A DNA stretch of 64,000 nucleotides from Acinetobacter terrestris (GTDB lineage: Bacteria; Pseudomonadota; Gammaproteobacteria; Pseudomonadales; Moraxellaceae), in the NCBI RefSeq assembly GCF_004331155.1, contig NZ_SJNZ01000004.1:62001-126000 (forward strand), written 5' to 3'. The stretch's first letter is position 1. Each line of letters begins with the position of its first letter. The notes under the pieces were generated by a model. That model was not told the origin of the DNA. It saw only the letters and a program-made list of their open reading frames with translations, and searched no databases. Shown here one piece after another: positions 38,252 to 50,344 of this stretch. The position numbers and the translations under genes are program-made.

Positions 38252-39319
38252 ATGACTGTGCCTTTCAAAAAAAATTTCGCTGTAAAGCAATGCCTTCCTT
38301 TGGCCATTTTTATGCTTTTGCTCGGGTGTCAAAAACCTGAACCTCAGCCTATGCCAGAACAGGTACAAAAACAATCACAGCAAGATGAAACGGTGGATTT
38401 ATCGTTATTATGTAAAAATATTGAAAAGAATATGGCGGAAATTAATGCCGAACGTACCACTTTTGCATTAGAACAGATCAATCAAGATTTAAAATTATGC
38501 CTACCGCTGTCTACATTTGCTGAACAGCAACATTTGTTAGCACTGTCTACTCAAATGTATAACAACTTCTTAACCGTAGACAGAACACCGCCACAACAAG
38601 TGGCTTTTGAAGCCTATGCTTTTGATTTATCACAGCATCCAACCATTCAGCAAAGCCATTTTGAACAACTGACTTTACGCGATCAATATTTATTAAAACA
38701 TAAGGGACAAGCCTATATCGAGCTGTTTGATGCAGGCAAAGGCCGGGTCAATTATCGCCGTAGCCCAGAATATTTAGCCAAAATTTTTGCACCCTATATG
38801 CCGCGAGCAGAACAGGTGTTTATCGAAAATCTGGCCACACAGAATATGATGCCGGTCTTTGTTGAAGATACTTTAATGATTGAGCCGCACGAGATTGCAA
38901 CCCGTGCCCTATTTTGGGAAGAATATTTAAATCAGCATCCTAAAAGCAGCTATCGTAAAGATGCAGAGTATCTATTGCAGATGTATACCCTGTTTTTATT
39001 TAAAGGCTTGAACGACTCGCCTGTCTCTGACACTTATATCGATCAATATGCTATCCAAAGCAGTTCGATAGATGAAATTGAAAAATTGGCGCAGGTCAAA
39101 AATTCATATTTAGCGCTTCAGGCGACAAAATTTCTGCAATTTATACAATTATCCGAACAGCAGCGCTCAAAAGAAATTCCACTTCAGTTAAGCCCTAAAG
39201 AACAACAGTCGCTGTCTGAAAATCAGCGCACCATAAAACAGTTAGAGCAGTATTTAGGTTTGCAGACTTTAAGCCTGTCCAAAACACGTGATTGTTTTAG
39301 TGACGCGGTATGTCTTTAA
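38252..39319 (+). CDS. Predicted lipoprotein of unknown function
   Basis: A 355-residue protein I do not recognise. It has a basic start, a hydrophobic helix and a lipobox LLLGC with the modified cysteine at residue 26, then a proline/glutamine-rich linker, so it is probably anchored in the outer membrane facing the periplasm. The body is mostly helical, with tyrosine-rich stretches (FKGLNDSPVSDTYIDQYA) and two cysteines near the very end (DCFSDAVCL) that could pair. I chose ATG 38252, since the TTG at 38228 would precede the signal peptide by eight odd residues. It is divergent from tolC and followed by the TPP riboswitch. Confidence 0.75.
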   Translation: MTVPFKKNFAVKQCLPLAIFMLLLGCQKPEPQPMPEQVQKQSQQDETVDLSLLCKNIEKNMAEINAERTTFALEQINQDLKLCLPLSTFAEQQHLLALSTQMYNNFLTVDRTPPQQVAFEAYAFDLSQHPTIQQSHFEQLTLRDQYLLKHKGQAYIELFDAGKGRVNYRRSPEYLAKIFAPYMPRAEQVFIENLATQNMMPVFVEDTLMIEPHEIATRALFWEEYLNQHPKSSYRKDAEYLLQMYTLFLFKGLNDSPVSDTYIDQYAIQSSSIDEIEKLAQVKNSYLALQATKFLQFIQLSEQQRSKEIPLQLSPKEQQSLSENQRTIKQLEQYLGLQTLSLSKTRDCFSDAVCL

Positions 39320-39413
39320 TCCTTGCCTTAAATTAAACGTTCATAGAAACCTATAAAAGCGATATTTAATGTGAATGATTTTTAGTGCTTGGGCGTGTTA
39401 ATATTTGTCCATC

Positions 39414-39527
39414 GCTTGACGGAGCGCGAGTAATTGCTCGCTGAGATTGTGTCAGTTCTTTCTGTAAAGAACTTAAGCACGAGTACCGTTGAACCTGATC
39501 AGGTTAAGACCTGCGTAGGAATCAAGC
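39414..39527 (+). promoter_or_regulatory. TPP riboswitch (THI element) of thiC
   Basis: P1 is GCTTGA (39414-39419) with TCAAGC (39522-39527). The conserved CTGAGA lies at 39441-39446, and the second arm has TTGAACCTGATC, AGGTTAAGACCTGCGTAGG, both diagnostic of the thiamine pyrophosphate aptamer. An extra stem (GTTCTTT/AAAGAAC near 39453-39472) fills the variable P3a position. It precedes thiC by about 120 nt. When TPP is bound, thiC expression should fall. Confidence 0.95.
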
Positions 39528-39547
39528 ATCTAGAAACCTAAGCCCCC

Positions 39548-41545
<1,998 letters not shown>

Positions 41546-41621
41546 TTTGACAAAAAAATCTTTTATTTTCATAAAATTCTCAGTTAGGATGAATGATTGT
41601 TTTTCATCCTGACTGAGCTAT

Positions 41622-42242
41622 ATGAATATTATTAGACAAGCCACATATAACAGCGAAGAAGTCAAAATCCAGTCACGTGAATATCTTTTCCGTGGCTTCA
41701 TTCAGGTTGAAAAAGTCAGTCTCCAGCATCGTTTATTTAATCAAACTGAATACACGCCTATCCTTCAGCGTGAACTGATTCATCGGCCTGAAGCTGCCGG
41801 GGTACTCATTTATGATGATGCCCAACAAAAATTTGCCCTGATTGAACAATTTCGTGTGGGTGCAATGGATGATTCAGATTCAGCCTGGCAACTGGAAATT
41901 ATCGCCGGTGTGCTGGATGGTGATGAATCCCCTGAAAGCTGTATTCGCCGTGAGAGTCTAGAAGAATCGGGTTGTGAGATTGATGAGTTGGAGCATTTAT
42001 TTAGCTTTTATCCCTCTGCTGGTGCCTGCTCGGAATTGTTCCATTTATACAGCGCACAGGCTCATCTTCCTGAACAAGGCGGTGTTTTTGGCATGCCGGA
42101 CGAAGGCGAAAATATTCAATTGCATCTGATTGACTACAGTGAAGTTACCCATTTACTCAGCAATGGTCGATTAAGAAATGCACCGGTCATTATGGCATTG
42201 CAATGGTTGCAACAACATACTAAAACGACAAGGAATGTCTAA
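41622..42242 (+). CDS. nudF: ADP-ribose pyrophosphatase (Nudix hydrolase)
   Basis: A 206-residue Nudix enzyme that splits ADP-ribose to AMP and ribose-5-phosphate. The Nudix box spans residues 96-118 and starts GVLDGDE, with the metal-binding RESLEESG core. The SFYPSAGACSELFHLY segment after it is the mark of the ADP-ribose-specific branch. The stop TAA is followed at once by the AAGGAG ribosome binding site of cpdA, 10 nt apart, matching the nudF-cpdA gene pair of enterobacteria. Confidence 0.93.
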   Translation: MNIIRQATYNSEEVKIQSREYLFRGFIQVEKVSLQHRLFNQTEYTPILQRELIHRPEAAGVLIYDDAQQKFALIEQFRVGAMDDSDSAWQLEIIAGVLDGDESPESCIRRESLEESGCEIDELEHLFSFYPSAGACSELFHLYSAQAHLPEQGGVFGMPDEGENIQLHLIDYSEVTHLLSNGRLRNAPVIMALQWLQQHTKTTRNV

Positions 42243-42252
42243 GGAGTCAGAC

Positions 42253-43062
42253 ATGACTTTATCCAATTGCCATGAAACCCAGCAAGACTGGACCATTATT
42301 CAAATTTCAGATACACATTTGATGAATCAGGAAGATTTAGAATTTGTGCATATGAATCCTGAACATAGCTTTCATACCGTGATCAAGCAGATTCAGCAGC
42401 AATATCCGAATGTGGATGCCATCATTCATACTGGCGACTTAGCACAAGTGCCGGTAAAAGAAACCTATACCCGGTATTTGGCCTTTATGCAGCGTTTAGG
42501 TATCCCGTTTTATCAAATACCCGGCAATCATGACAATATTGAGATCTTTCCTTTTTACCATAATCAAAATCAGGCGCATGCCATTCATTTTGGAAAATGG
42601 AGCATCGTGTTATTAAATAGCGCTGTAGCTGGCAAAACAGATGGCTGGATCGAGCAAGCACAACTACAACAACTCGATCAAATCTTATCTAAATTCCAAC
42701 AGCAATATGTGATTGTTGCATGTCATCATCATCCTTTCGATATGCAGTCAAAATGGATCGATCAACACAAACTGAAAAACACTGAAAATTTAACCGATAT
42801 TTTAGCCAAGCACACCAATGTGAAAGCAGTCATAAGTGGTCATGTGCATCAGGATGCCTGGAATGAATGGAAAAATATTCAGTTTTTTTCAACCCCGTCA
42901 ACCTGTGTCCAGTTCAAACCTTTAAGTGATGATTTTGCGCTAGATGAGCAAGCACCCGGGTTTCGTGTACTACATTTGAAAGCAAATGGAGAGTTACAAA
43001 CTGAAATTTATCGTACTGAAAAGGTGCAAAAAAAAATTAATACCGAAATTTCAGGTTATTAA
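42253..43062 (+). CDS. cpdA: 3',5'-cyclic-AMP phosphodiesterase CpdA
   Basis: A 269-residue calcineurin-like metallophosphoesterase. The metal ligands are visible in ISDTHLM, HTGDLAQ, PGNHDN, the CHHHP segment and SGHVHQ, in the correct order. It hydrolyses cAMP and so may tune Crp/Vfr signalling, which in this family bears on pili and metabolism. I chose ATG 42253 because AAGGAG (42241-42246) lies 6 nt upstream; an ATG at 42235 and a longer frame from 42178 overlap nudF. The nudF-cpdA order supports the call. Confidence 0.93.
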   Translation: MTLSNCHETQQDWTIIQISDTHLMNQEDLEFVHMNPEHSFHTVIKQIQQQYPNVDAIIHTGDLAQVPVKETYTRYLAFMQRLGIPFYQIPGNHDNIEIFPFYHNQNQAHAIHFGKWSIVLLNSAVAGKTDGWIEQAQLQQLDQILSKFQQQYVIVACHHHPFDMQSKWIDQHKLKNTENLTDILAKHTNVKAVISGHVHQDAWNEWKNIQFFSTPSTCVQFKPLSDDFALDEQAPGFRVLHLKANGELQTEIYRTEKVQKKINTEISGY

Positions 43063-43212
43063 CTTTTCATTTGGCTTTTTTTCTATTACTTTATGGCTTC
43101 AAAAGGAAGCGTGATAGATTGAATCCAAGCATCAAAGACTATCAAAAAGCACAAAAAGTCTATATGATGACGCCCCTCTAAGGAGAATCTCCTAAGGGTT
43201 GGATAAAAACAC

Positions 43213-43242
43213 TTGCATATCACCATATTTTTTGCGTATAGA
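43213..43242 (+). promoter_or_regulatory. Candidate dksA promoter
   Basis: TTGCAT (43213-43218), 18 nt, TATAGA (43237-43242). Transcription would start close to 43250, leaving a leader of about 20 nt before dksA. An inverted repeat, AGGAGA/TCTCCT at 43181-43193, lies just upstream. Confidence 0.45.
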
Positions 43243-43271
43243 TAATGCGTATATGATGAGGAATGCCCTAT

Positions 43272-43799
43272 ATGGCGAATGACAACCAAAATCAAGTCTT
43301 GGACGAACAAACTGATGTTGTAGACGAAAAGTCTACAAAACGCGTGCGTAAAACAAAGCCAAAAGCGTCAGAAAGTGGTTCTACTGCTAGCTTATTTGGT
43401 ATTGCACCTTATCAGCCGAAAAAAAATGAAGAATACATGTCCGAAGGACAGCTTGAACATTTCCGCCAAATTCTGTTGGCATGGAAAGAAGAGCTGATGT
43501 CTGAAGTGGACCGTACCTTAAATACCATGCAGGATGAAAATACTGCATTGCCTGACGTGAATGACCGTGCGACACAAGAAGAAGAGTTTGCAATTGAACT
43601 CCGTACCCGTGACCGTGAACGTAAATTAATCCGTAAGATTGAGCAATCAGTTGAAGCGATTAAAAACGATGACTACGGTTTCTGTGAAACGTGTGGTATT
43701 GAAATTGGCCTGCGTCGTCTTGAAGCACGTCCAACTGCAACCCTTTGTATTGACTGCAAAACTTTAGCAGAAATCAAAGAGAAGCAAAATAACGGTTAA
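43272..43799 (+). CDS. dksA: RNA polymerase-binding transcription factor DksA
   Basis: A 175-residue protein that enters the secondary channel of RNA polymerase and, with ppGpp, adjusts rRNA and amino-acid promoter output. The coiled-coil tip bears the conserved acidic residues (DVNDRATQEEEFAIELRTRDRERK), and the four-cysteine zinc finger is CETCGIEI...CIDCK. The N-terminal 35 residues form a charged, variable extension. I chose ATG 43272, spaced about 10 nt from a GAGG site; ATG 43263 is only 3 nt away from that site. It is followed by gluQ, as in many proteobacteria. Confidence 0.95.
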   Translation: MANDNQNQVLDEQTDVVDEKSTKRVRKTKPKASESGSTASLFGIAPYQPKKNEEYMSEGQLEHFRQILLAWKEELMSEVDRTLNTMQDENTALPDVNDRATQEEEFAIELRTRDRERKLIRKIEQSVEAIKNDDYGFCETCGIEIGLRRLEARPTATLCIDCKTLAEIKEKQNNG

Positions 43800-43829
43800 T
43801 TACAGTTAATGCTTAATAATCCTTCCCCG

Positions 43830-43854
43830 CCCCCTCCTTTAATACAGGAGGGGG
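43830..43854 (+). promoter_or_regulatory. Perfect hairpin enclosing the gluQ ribosome binding site
   Basis: CCCCCTCCT (43830-43838), loop ttaatac, AGGAGGGGG (43846-43854): nine pairs, mostly G-C. The right arm holds the AGGAGG ribosome binding site of gluQ, 8 nt before its ATG. No T run follows, so it is not a normal terminator. Confidence 0.75.
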
Positions 43855-43862
43855 ATAACAGG

Positions 43863-44726
43863 ATGGCTTATGTGGGTCGGTTTGCGCCATCGCCAACCGG
43901 CCCTTTGCATTTTGGCTCACTCATTACCGCAGTGGCCAGTTATTGCGATGCACATGCGCATCAGGGCAAATGGCTGGTACGGATTGAAGATACCGACATT
44001 CCGCGTATTTACCCCGGCAGTGAAGATCATATTCTGCGCTGCATAGATGCATTTCAGTTCGAAGCTGATGATGCCATCATCTTTCAAAAAGACCGCTTAG
44101 ACCTCTACGATGCAGTAATCGATCAACTCCATAAAAACCATCTGGTCTATGCCTGTCAATGTACCCGTAAAATGTTGGGTTCAAATCATATCTATGCCGG
44201 AACTTGCCGTGATTTAAATCTGCCTTTTGAGCATCACGCCATTCGTGTCAAAGTATCGGATCAGAAAATTTGCTTTAGTGACCGTCTGCAAAGCAGACAC
44301 TGTTCCAATCTACAGCAGGACCTTGGAGATTTTGTCCTCAAGCGTCGCGATGGCATTATTAACTATCAACTGGCTGTAGTAGTGGATGATTATCTACAAG
44401 GCATGACCCATGTGGTTCGCGGGGCCGACCTGCTGGATAACACCGAACGGCAAATCTGGCTCGGTTCGATACTGGGCTATCCCAAACTTGAATATATGCA
44501 CCTGCCGCTTGCCATGAATGATCAGGGACAAAAGCTCTCTAAACAAAACATGGCGCAAGCACTTGATCTCAATCGTGCACCAGAACTCTTACAACAAGCG
44601 ATTCGTGCTTTGCATCAGCCTGAAGTTGATTTGGACACCCCAGCACACATGCTCAAGCAAGCCATTGCCCAATGGGATATACAACATATTCCCCACACAA
44701 AGGAACTAGAAGGCAGTTATTTATAA
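43863..44726 (+). CDS. gluQ: Glutamyl-Q tRNA(Asp) synthetase
   Basis: A 287-residue truncated homologue of glutamyl-tRNA synthetase, lacking the anticodon-binding half, that attaches glutamate to queuosine at position 34 of tRNA-Asp. The start AYVGRFAPSPTGPLHFGS includes the HIGH-type motif (HFGS 16-19), and KLSKQ at 224-228 is the KMSKS equivalent. The cysteines of CQCTRK and AGTCRD fit its zinc site. I chose ATG 43863; an ATG at 43809 would add a proline-rich start with no homology. Its ribosome binding site is in a strong hairpin. It follows dksA by 63 nt. Confidence 0.95.
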   Translation: MAYVGRFAPSPTGPLHFGSLITAVASYCDAHAHQGKWLVRIEDTDIPRIYPGSEDHILRCIDAFQFEADDAIIFQKDRLDLYDAVIDQLHKNHLVYACQCTRKMLGSNHIYAGTCRDLNLPFEHHAIRVKVSDQKICFSDRLQSRHCSNLQQDLGDFVLKRRDGIINYQLAVVVDDYLQGMTHVVRGADLLDNTERQIWLGSILGYPKLEYMHLPLAMNDQGQKLSKQNMAQALDLNRAPELLQQAIRALHQPEVDLDTPAHMLKQAIAQWDIQHIPHTKELEGSYL

Positions 44727-44779
44727 ATTAAAAACTGGGCTAAGCTAAAAGCTAAATTTCAAAAAATAGAGGTTGGTCT

Positions 44780-45013
44780 ATGTTTTTTATTTTTGGAATT
44801 GGTCCTAAAACCAAAGTGGTTGAGAAAAGTCAGTTTGTTTGTCCAGTATGCAGAAGCAGAAGTGCCTATGAACTAAAACAGCAGCGCAATTATTTTTCTT
44901 TATTTTTTATCCCACTGATTCCCCTTTCAAAAGCGAAAGGAGAGTTTGTGAAATGTCTGAATTGTGGCACTGAAATGTCGAGCATCGTATTAAAGCATGC
45001 CCAGCAGGATTGA
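44780..45013 (+). CDS. Small zinc-ribbon protein
   Basis: A 77-residue protein with two CxxC knuckles: CPVC at 21-24 and CLNC at 59-62, separated by a hydrophobic loop (NYFSLFFIPLIPLS). This fits the zinc_ribbon_15 type of small proteins found in many bacteria. The hydrophobic stretch might be a membrane hairpin. An AGAGG site lies before the ATG. The function is unknown. It is convergent with ftsW, only 15 nt apart, and no terminator is visible between them. Confidence 0.72.
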   Translation: MFFIFGIGPKTKVVEKSQFVCPVCRSRSAYELKQQRNYFSLFFIPLIPLSKAKGEFVKCLNCGTEMSSIVLKHAQQD

Positions 45014-45028
45014 TAGAAAGAATCAAGG

Positions 45029-46225
45029 CTAGAAGCTTGATTCTTCCTTACTCGGGTTGGCTTTTTGCGTGGTTGCATCAATCTTCAAAACCAGACTGAT
45101 CATCACGGCACACATAATTAGCGATGAACCGCCATAACTAATAAACGGCAGAGTCAAACCTTTGGTTGGCAACATGCCCATATTCATTCCGGCATTGACC
45201 AGAATTTGCAGCAGGAAAATGATACTGATGCCATAAGCCAAATAGCCTGCGCGTAAATATTGATGCTGCAAAGCACGGTGTCCGATTTTGATACAACAGA
45301 CCAGCATCACGAAGGACAAGATCAACACGGTGCTGATGCCAAAGAAGCCAAACTCTTCACCTAAAATGGCCAGCATAAAGTCAGTATGTGCTTCAGGAAG
45401 ATAAGACATTTTCTGAATACTGTGTCCCAGCCCCACCCCGGCCCATTCACCCCGGCCAAAGGCCATCAGTGCGTTGGAAAGCTGGTAACCGGTACCTAAG
45501 GGGTCCGCCCAAGGATCGGTAAAAGACAAGGCACGTTGTAATCGGTAGGGCTCAAGGATAATCGCGGCAGCCAAGCCTAGAATAATAAAGGCCAAAAAGG
45601 CAATAAATTGAATGGCCGGTGCGCCTGCAAGGAAGAACACCCCCAAAATCATCAAGACAATAACCGCAGTTGCCCCCAAGTCCGGTTCAGCCAGGATTAA
45701 ACCGACGGTAATAATCATCACCCCGCCTAAGCGGAACAGCCCGGAAAGGTTATTTCGAACCTCTTCTGCCCTTCGCACCACATAATCAGCGGTAAAGATG
45801 GCCATCATCACTTTGGCGACTTCGGATGCCTGCAAGGTAAAGCCAGCAATACGAATCCAGCGGGTAGAACCATTAACCTCGCTGCCGACGACTAACACCA
45901 CCGCCAGTAATAAAATGGTCATGATCCACAAGGGAAAGGTATTATTGAACCAGATATTTAACGAGATTTTATAAGTTAAAAATGCGGCTACAGCAGCCAC
46001 AAAAATTGAAATCCCATGCCGGATCACGTAGTGAAATGCATTTTCATGTAAACGGTCAGCATAGGGCATCGATGCCGATGCCACCATGATTGAACCAATA
46101 CACAGCAAGGCAATCACACAAAAAATCAGCACATTACGTGGTGTAACTTCAGCAGGGATTTTTGCTCCCCACTCATTATAGACCTGATTAATTTTACTTA
46201 TGGTCGTCTGAGCTAACCCAGCCAT
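45029..46225 (-). CDS. ftsW: Septal peptidoglycan glycosyltransferase FtsW
   Basis: A 398-residue SEDS-family protein with about ten membrane helices. It polymerises peptidoglycan at the division septum with its partner penicillin-binding protein. Conserved blocks include NGSTRWIRIAGFTLQASEVAKVM, the EPDLGATAVI segment with its functional aspartate, and AHTDFMLAILGEEFGF, then PTKGLTLPFISYGGSS. Its start is 21 nt after the murD stop, and the murD-ftsW order is that of the dcw cell-wall cluster, although murG and the others are not in this window. Confidence 0.95.
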   Translation of the reverse strand: MAGLAQTTISKINQVYNEWGAKIPAEVTPRNVLIFCVIALLCIGSIMVASASMPYADRLHENAFHYVIRHGISIFVAAVAAFLTYKISLNIWFNNTFPLWIMTILLLAVVLVVGSEVNGSTRWIRIAGFTLQASEVAKVMMAIFTADYVVRRAEEVRNNLSGLFRLGGVMIITVGLILAEPDLGATAVIVLMILGVFFLAGAPAIQFIAFLAFIILGLAAAIILEPYRLQRALSFTDPWADPLGTGYQLSNALMAFGRGEWAGVGLGHSIQKMSYLPEAHTDFMLAILGEEFGFFGISTVLILSFVMLVCCIKIGHRALQHQYLRAGYLAYGISIIFLLQILVNAGMNMGMLPTKGLTLPFISYGGSSLIMCAVMISLVLKIDATTQKANPSKEESSF

Positions 46226-46246
46226 ACAACGTTCCTTATCATTCTT

Positions 46247-47617
<1,371 letters not shown>

Positions 47618-47702
47618 TTAAAACTGACAAAATGTTAGCACTTTGCTCTTTTGAATGCTTTTTCTGTTTTGACTTTATGCGTCTTTTTTTGTGTCCGCGC
47701 GT

Positions 47703-47734
47703 AAAAAAACCGTCATAAAAAAGACGGTTTTTTT
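47703..47734 (-). terminator. Intrinsic terminator of the feo operon
   Basis: AAAAAAACCGTC (47703-47714), loop ataaaaaa, GACGGTTTTTTT (47723-47734): twelve perfect pairs with T runs on both strands. It ends feoA-feoB-Cys-rich gene and insulates murD. Confidence 0.88.
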
Positions 47735-47756
47735 AAATTCGGCAAAAATTAGAAAA

Positions 47757-48008
47757 TTACTTCCATTTTACCGCTTGGACTTGCGGTTTTTTCTGTGTGC
47801 TGTCCTCAGTTGCCGAACAGCCACAACTTCCACCACATCCAGAAACCATTGCAGGTTTTAACCATTTGGCTAAACTGAGCCAGCCCTGTTTGGCACAAAC
47901 ATTGGACAATTGCATGAAGACCGAGTTTGCCGTCTGAGGAAACACTTTCTTGAAGACAACCACTGCACTCCAAATTACCAATGCCGCAACAATTACTACT
48001 TCAATCAT
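47757..48008 (-). CDS. Cys-rich small membrane protein of the feo operon
   Basis: An 83-residue protein with an N-terminal membrane helix (VVIVAALVIWSAVVVFKKVF), a basic/amphipathic middle and a cluster SGCGGSCGCS near residues 57-65. It occupies the place of feoC and resembles small FeoB-associated Cys-rich membrane proteins, not the winged-helix FeoC of enterobacteria. The cysteines could bind iron or an iron-sulphur cluster. It follows feoB with 48 nt between and precedes the operon terminator. Function inferred from context only. Confidence 0.65.
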   Translation of the reverse strand: MIEVVIVAALVIWSAVVVFKKVFPQTANSVFMQLSNVCAKQGWLSLAKWLKPAMVSGCGGSCGCSATEDSTQKKPQVQAVKWK

Positions 48009-48056
48009 TTCAATCTCCCATGCAGATTATTTTTCAGTCAACTTAATCCAATTCAA

Positions 48057-49913
48057 TTAACCCAAATAGTGGGCCGCAATTTGATAGGTCAGGAACGACA
48101 TCAAATAAGCCAAACCAAATAAATAAGCGGTCATAAAGCTCACAGTTTTCCAGGACCCGGTTTCACGTTTCACCGTTGCCAATGTAGCCAGACAATGCGG
48201 TGCATAAATAAACCAGACCAACAGGGATAAACCGGTCGCCAGCGACCAGCCAAGGCGACCATCACTGCTAATAATAGAGGCCAAGCCTTGCGATATTGCA
48301 TCATCATTGGTTGCAGACAAGGCGTAAACCGTACCCAGTGCAGCCACCACCACTTCACGTGCCGCCATTGCAGGAATTAGGGCAATACAGATCTGCCAGT
48401 TAAAGCCAAGCGGTGCAAAAATTGGTTGCATCACGTGACCGAGCATACCTGCAAGGGAATAATCAATGTCAGGTAAAGTTGCACCTACTGGCGGTTGCGG
48501 GAAGGTACACAAGAACCAAAGCAGAATAGATAACGCGAAGATGATGCCACCGACACGTTTCAAGAAAATTTTGGCGCGGTCCAGCAAACCAATCCAAATA
48601 CTTTTCACGTCAGGAAAGCGGTAACTTGGCAATTCCATCAGCAACATATGTTGGGATTTGTCTTTCTGGAAAAACTTTAAGATGAAAGATACCATCAGCG
48701 CACTGACAATTCCGGCCATATATAAAGCAAACAGCACCAGACCCTGCAGATTAAACACACCCCACACCATATATTCCGGAATAAAGGCGGCAATCAATAA
48801 GGCATATACCGGTAAACGGGCAGAACAGGTCATTAACGGCGCAACAAAAATCGTGGTTAAACGATCTCGTGGGTCGCTAATACTGCGGGTTGCCATAATC
48901 CCAGGTACCGCACATGCAAAACTCGACAGCAATGGAATAAACGCACGGCCACTTAAGCCAGCTTTAAACATCAGTTTATCCAGCAAGAACGCAGCACGCG
49001 GTAAATAACCCGATTCTTCCAGGACTAGAATGAAGAAGAACAGAATCAAGATTTGTGGCAGGAACACCACTACCCCGCCTGCTCCGGCAATAATCCCGTC
49101 CACCACCAAGCTGTTCAGTAATGGATGCGCTATGTGCTGTCCAACATATTCACCGAACCAGCCGAAGAAGGTTTCAATCCCGTCCATAAAAGGTGCAGCC
49201 CAAGCAAATACCGCCTGAAACACCACAAACATCATTAAGGCGAGGCTAACCAGACCTAAAACCGGATGTAAAAATATTTTATCGAGCAAATCGGAGCGTT
49301 TATCTTCCTGATCGACTGAATGCACTACATCATGCAAGATCGTGGTGATCTTATGATGGTTATCACCAGTTAAGCCGCTAAGTTCGGTATGTGGAGTTGA
49401 ATATTTACCTTGATCCAGCGCATTCATCAGGTTTTCAATGCCTGAATTACGCACGGCTACGGTTTCCACCACAGGAATACCCAAACGTTCCGCCAACTTT
49501 TGCGTATTGATTTGCATGCCACGGCGACGCGCTTCATCCATCATGTTCAGCACAAGCAGAATTGGTCGTCCCAGCTCGATCATCTCTAGAACCAAACCTA
49601 AATGCAGTTTCAGGTTAGTGGCATCAACCACACACAAAAATGCATCTTGCTGCTCTTCGCCGGCAATTTTGCCTTGCACCACATCACGGGTAATCGCTTC
49701 ATCCGGACTGGTTGCATCTAAACTATAAGTTCCGGGTAAATCCAGAACACGAACCGGTTTACCGGATGGCAAGGTAAACTGCCCCACCTTACGCTCAACC
49801 GTGACACCGGCATAGTTCGCGACTTTCTGACGGGTACCGGTCAGATGGTTAAATAATGATGTTTTACCGCAGTTTGGGTTACCTACCAGGGCAATACGCA
49901 GCGCATCACTCAT
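48057..49913 (-). CDS. feoB: Ferrous iron transport protein B
   Basis: A 618-residue inner-membrane Fe(II) transporter with an N-terminal G protein. G1 GNPNCGKT is at 11-18, G3 DLPGTYSL, G4 NMMD; a helical guanine-dissociation-inhibitor domain follows, then two Gate domains with FLPQILILFFFILVLEESGYLPRAAFLLDKLM and the conserved cysteine of SFACAVPGIMATR. It is shorter than E. coli FeoB (773). Its ATG overlaps the feoA stop by 4 nt. The gene works with the Cys-rich protein that follows. Confidence 0.95.
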   Translation of the reverse strand: MSDALRIALVGNPNCGKTSLFNHLTGTRQKVANYAGVTVERKVGQFTLPSGKPVRVLDLPGTYSLDATSPDEAITRDVVQGKIAGEEQQDAFLCVVDATNLKLHLGLVLEMIELGRPILLVLNMMDEARRRGMQINTQKLAERLGIPVVETVAVRNSGIENLMNALDQGKYSTPHTELSGLTGDNHHKITTILHDVVHSVDQEDKRSDLLDKIFLHPVLGLVSLALMMFVVFQAVFAWAAPFMDGIETFFGWFGEYVGQHIAHPLLNSLVVDGIIAGAGGVVVFLPQILILFFFILVLEESGYLPRAAFLLDKLMFKAGLSGRAFIPLLSSFACAVPGIMATRSISDPRDRLTTIFVAPLMTCSARLPVYALLIAAFIPEYMVWGVFNLQGLVLFALYMAGIVSALMVSFILKFFQKDKSQHMLLMELPSYRFPDVKSIWIGLLDRAKIFLKRVGGIIFALSILLWFLCTFPQPPVGATLPDIDYSLAGMLGHVMQPIFAPLGFNWQICIALIPAMAAREVVVAALGTVYALSATNDDAISQGLASIISSDGRLGWSLATGLSLLVWFIYAPHCLATLATVKRETGSWKTVSFMTAYLFGLAYLMSFLTYQIAAHYLG

Positions 49914-50173
49914 GCAGGTGCTCCCTCAAGATTAATTTCAATTTTTTCAGCTTCAACTTTACGCAGTGCGAATCGGGTAAATCCAACTTGAATCAAAATC
50001 GGGTCGCCACCAAAAATACCTTTGGTAATGACCTGTACTTTTGTGCCCGGAACAAAACCTAGAGTCTCTAAACGGCTTGCGACCAAATCGTTTAAAGAAT
50101 TATTGCCATCTAAAGTTCTGTTGACTTTGCTGATGATGGCCGTTTGTTTCACTTTTAAATCAGATAAACGCAC
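49910..50173 (-). CDS. feoA: Ferrous iron transport protein A
   Basis: An 87-residue SH3-like cytoplasmic protein that supports FeoB. Recognisable parts are VRLSDLKVKQTAIISKVNR, ASRLETLGFVPGTKVQVI and FGGDPILIQVGFTRFALR. The frame is open upstream to 50395, but those residues lack FeoA homology and would overlap the xerD start. I therefore chose GTG 50173 with an AGGA site 9 nt upstream. A promoter with a Fur-box-like sequence lies just before it, so iron probably represses the operon. Confidence 0.85.
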   Translation of the reverse strand: MRLSDLKVKQTAIISKVNRTLDGNNSLNDLVASRLETLGFVPGTKVQVITKGIFGGDPILIQVGFTRFALRKVEAEKIEINLEGAPA

Positions 50174-50200
50174 CGCATCTAATCCTAAAATATTTTGAAC

Positions 50201-50230
50201 AGTATACAAACAAATGAGAATAATTACCAA
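50201..50230 (-). promoter_or_regulatory. feoA promoter with embedded Fur-box-like sequence
   Basis: On the minus strand TTGGTA (50230-50225), 18 nt, TATACT (50206-50201). Between them AATGAGAATAATT (50213-50225 on the plus strand) matches the core of the Fur consensus AATGATAATCATT at 11 of 13 positions. A bound Fur repressor would block polymerase. Confidence 0.65.
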
Positions 50231-50344
50231 GTAAGGTTTGATTCCAATTCTCATCTGCTCTCTCACATCGACATTGCTAAGGAATTGTTCTAAATTGGCC
50301 CAAGCCAAGAAAAACTTGGATTTTTCATTCAATGTAGAAGTGAC

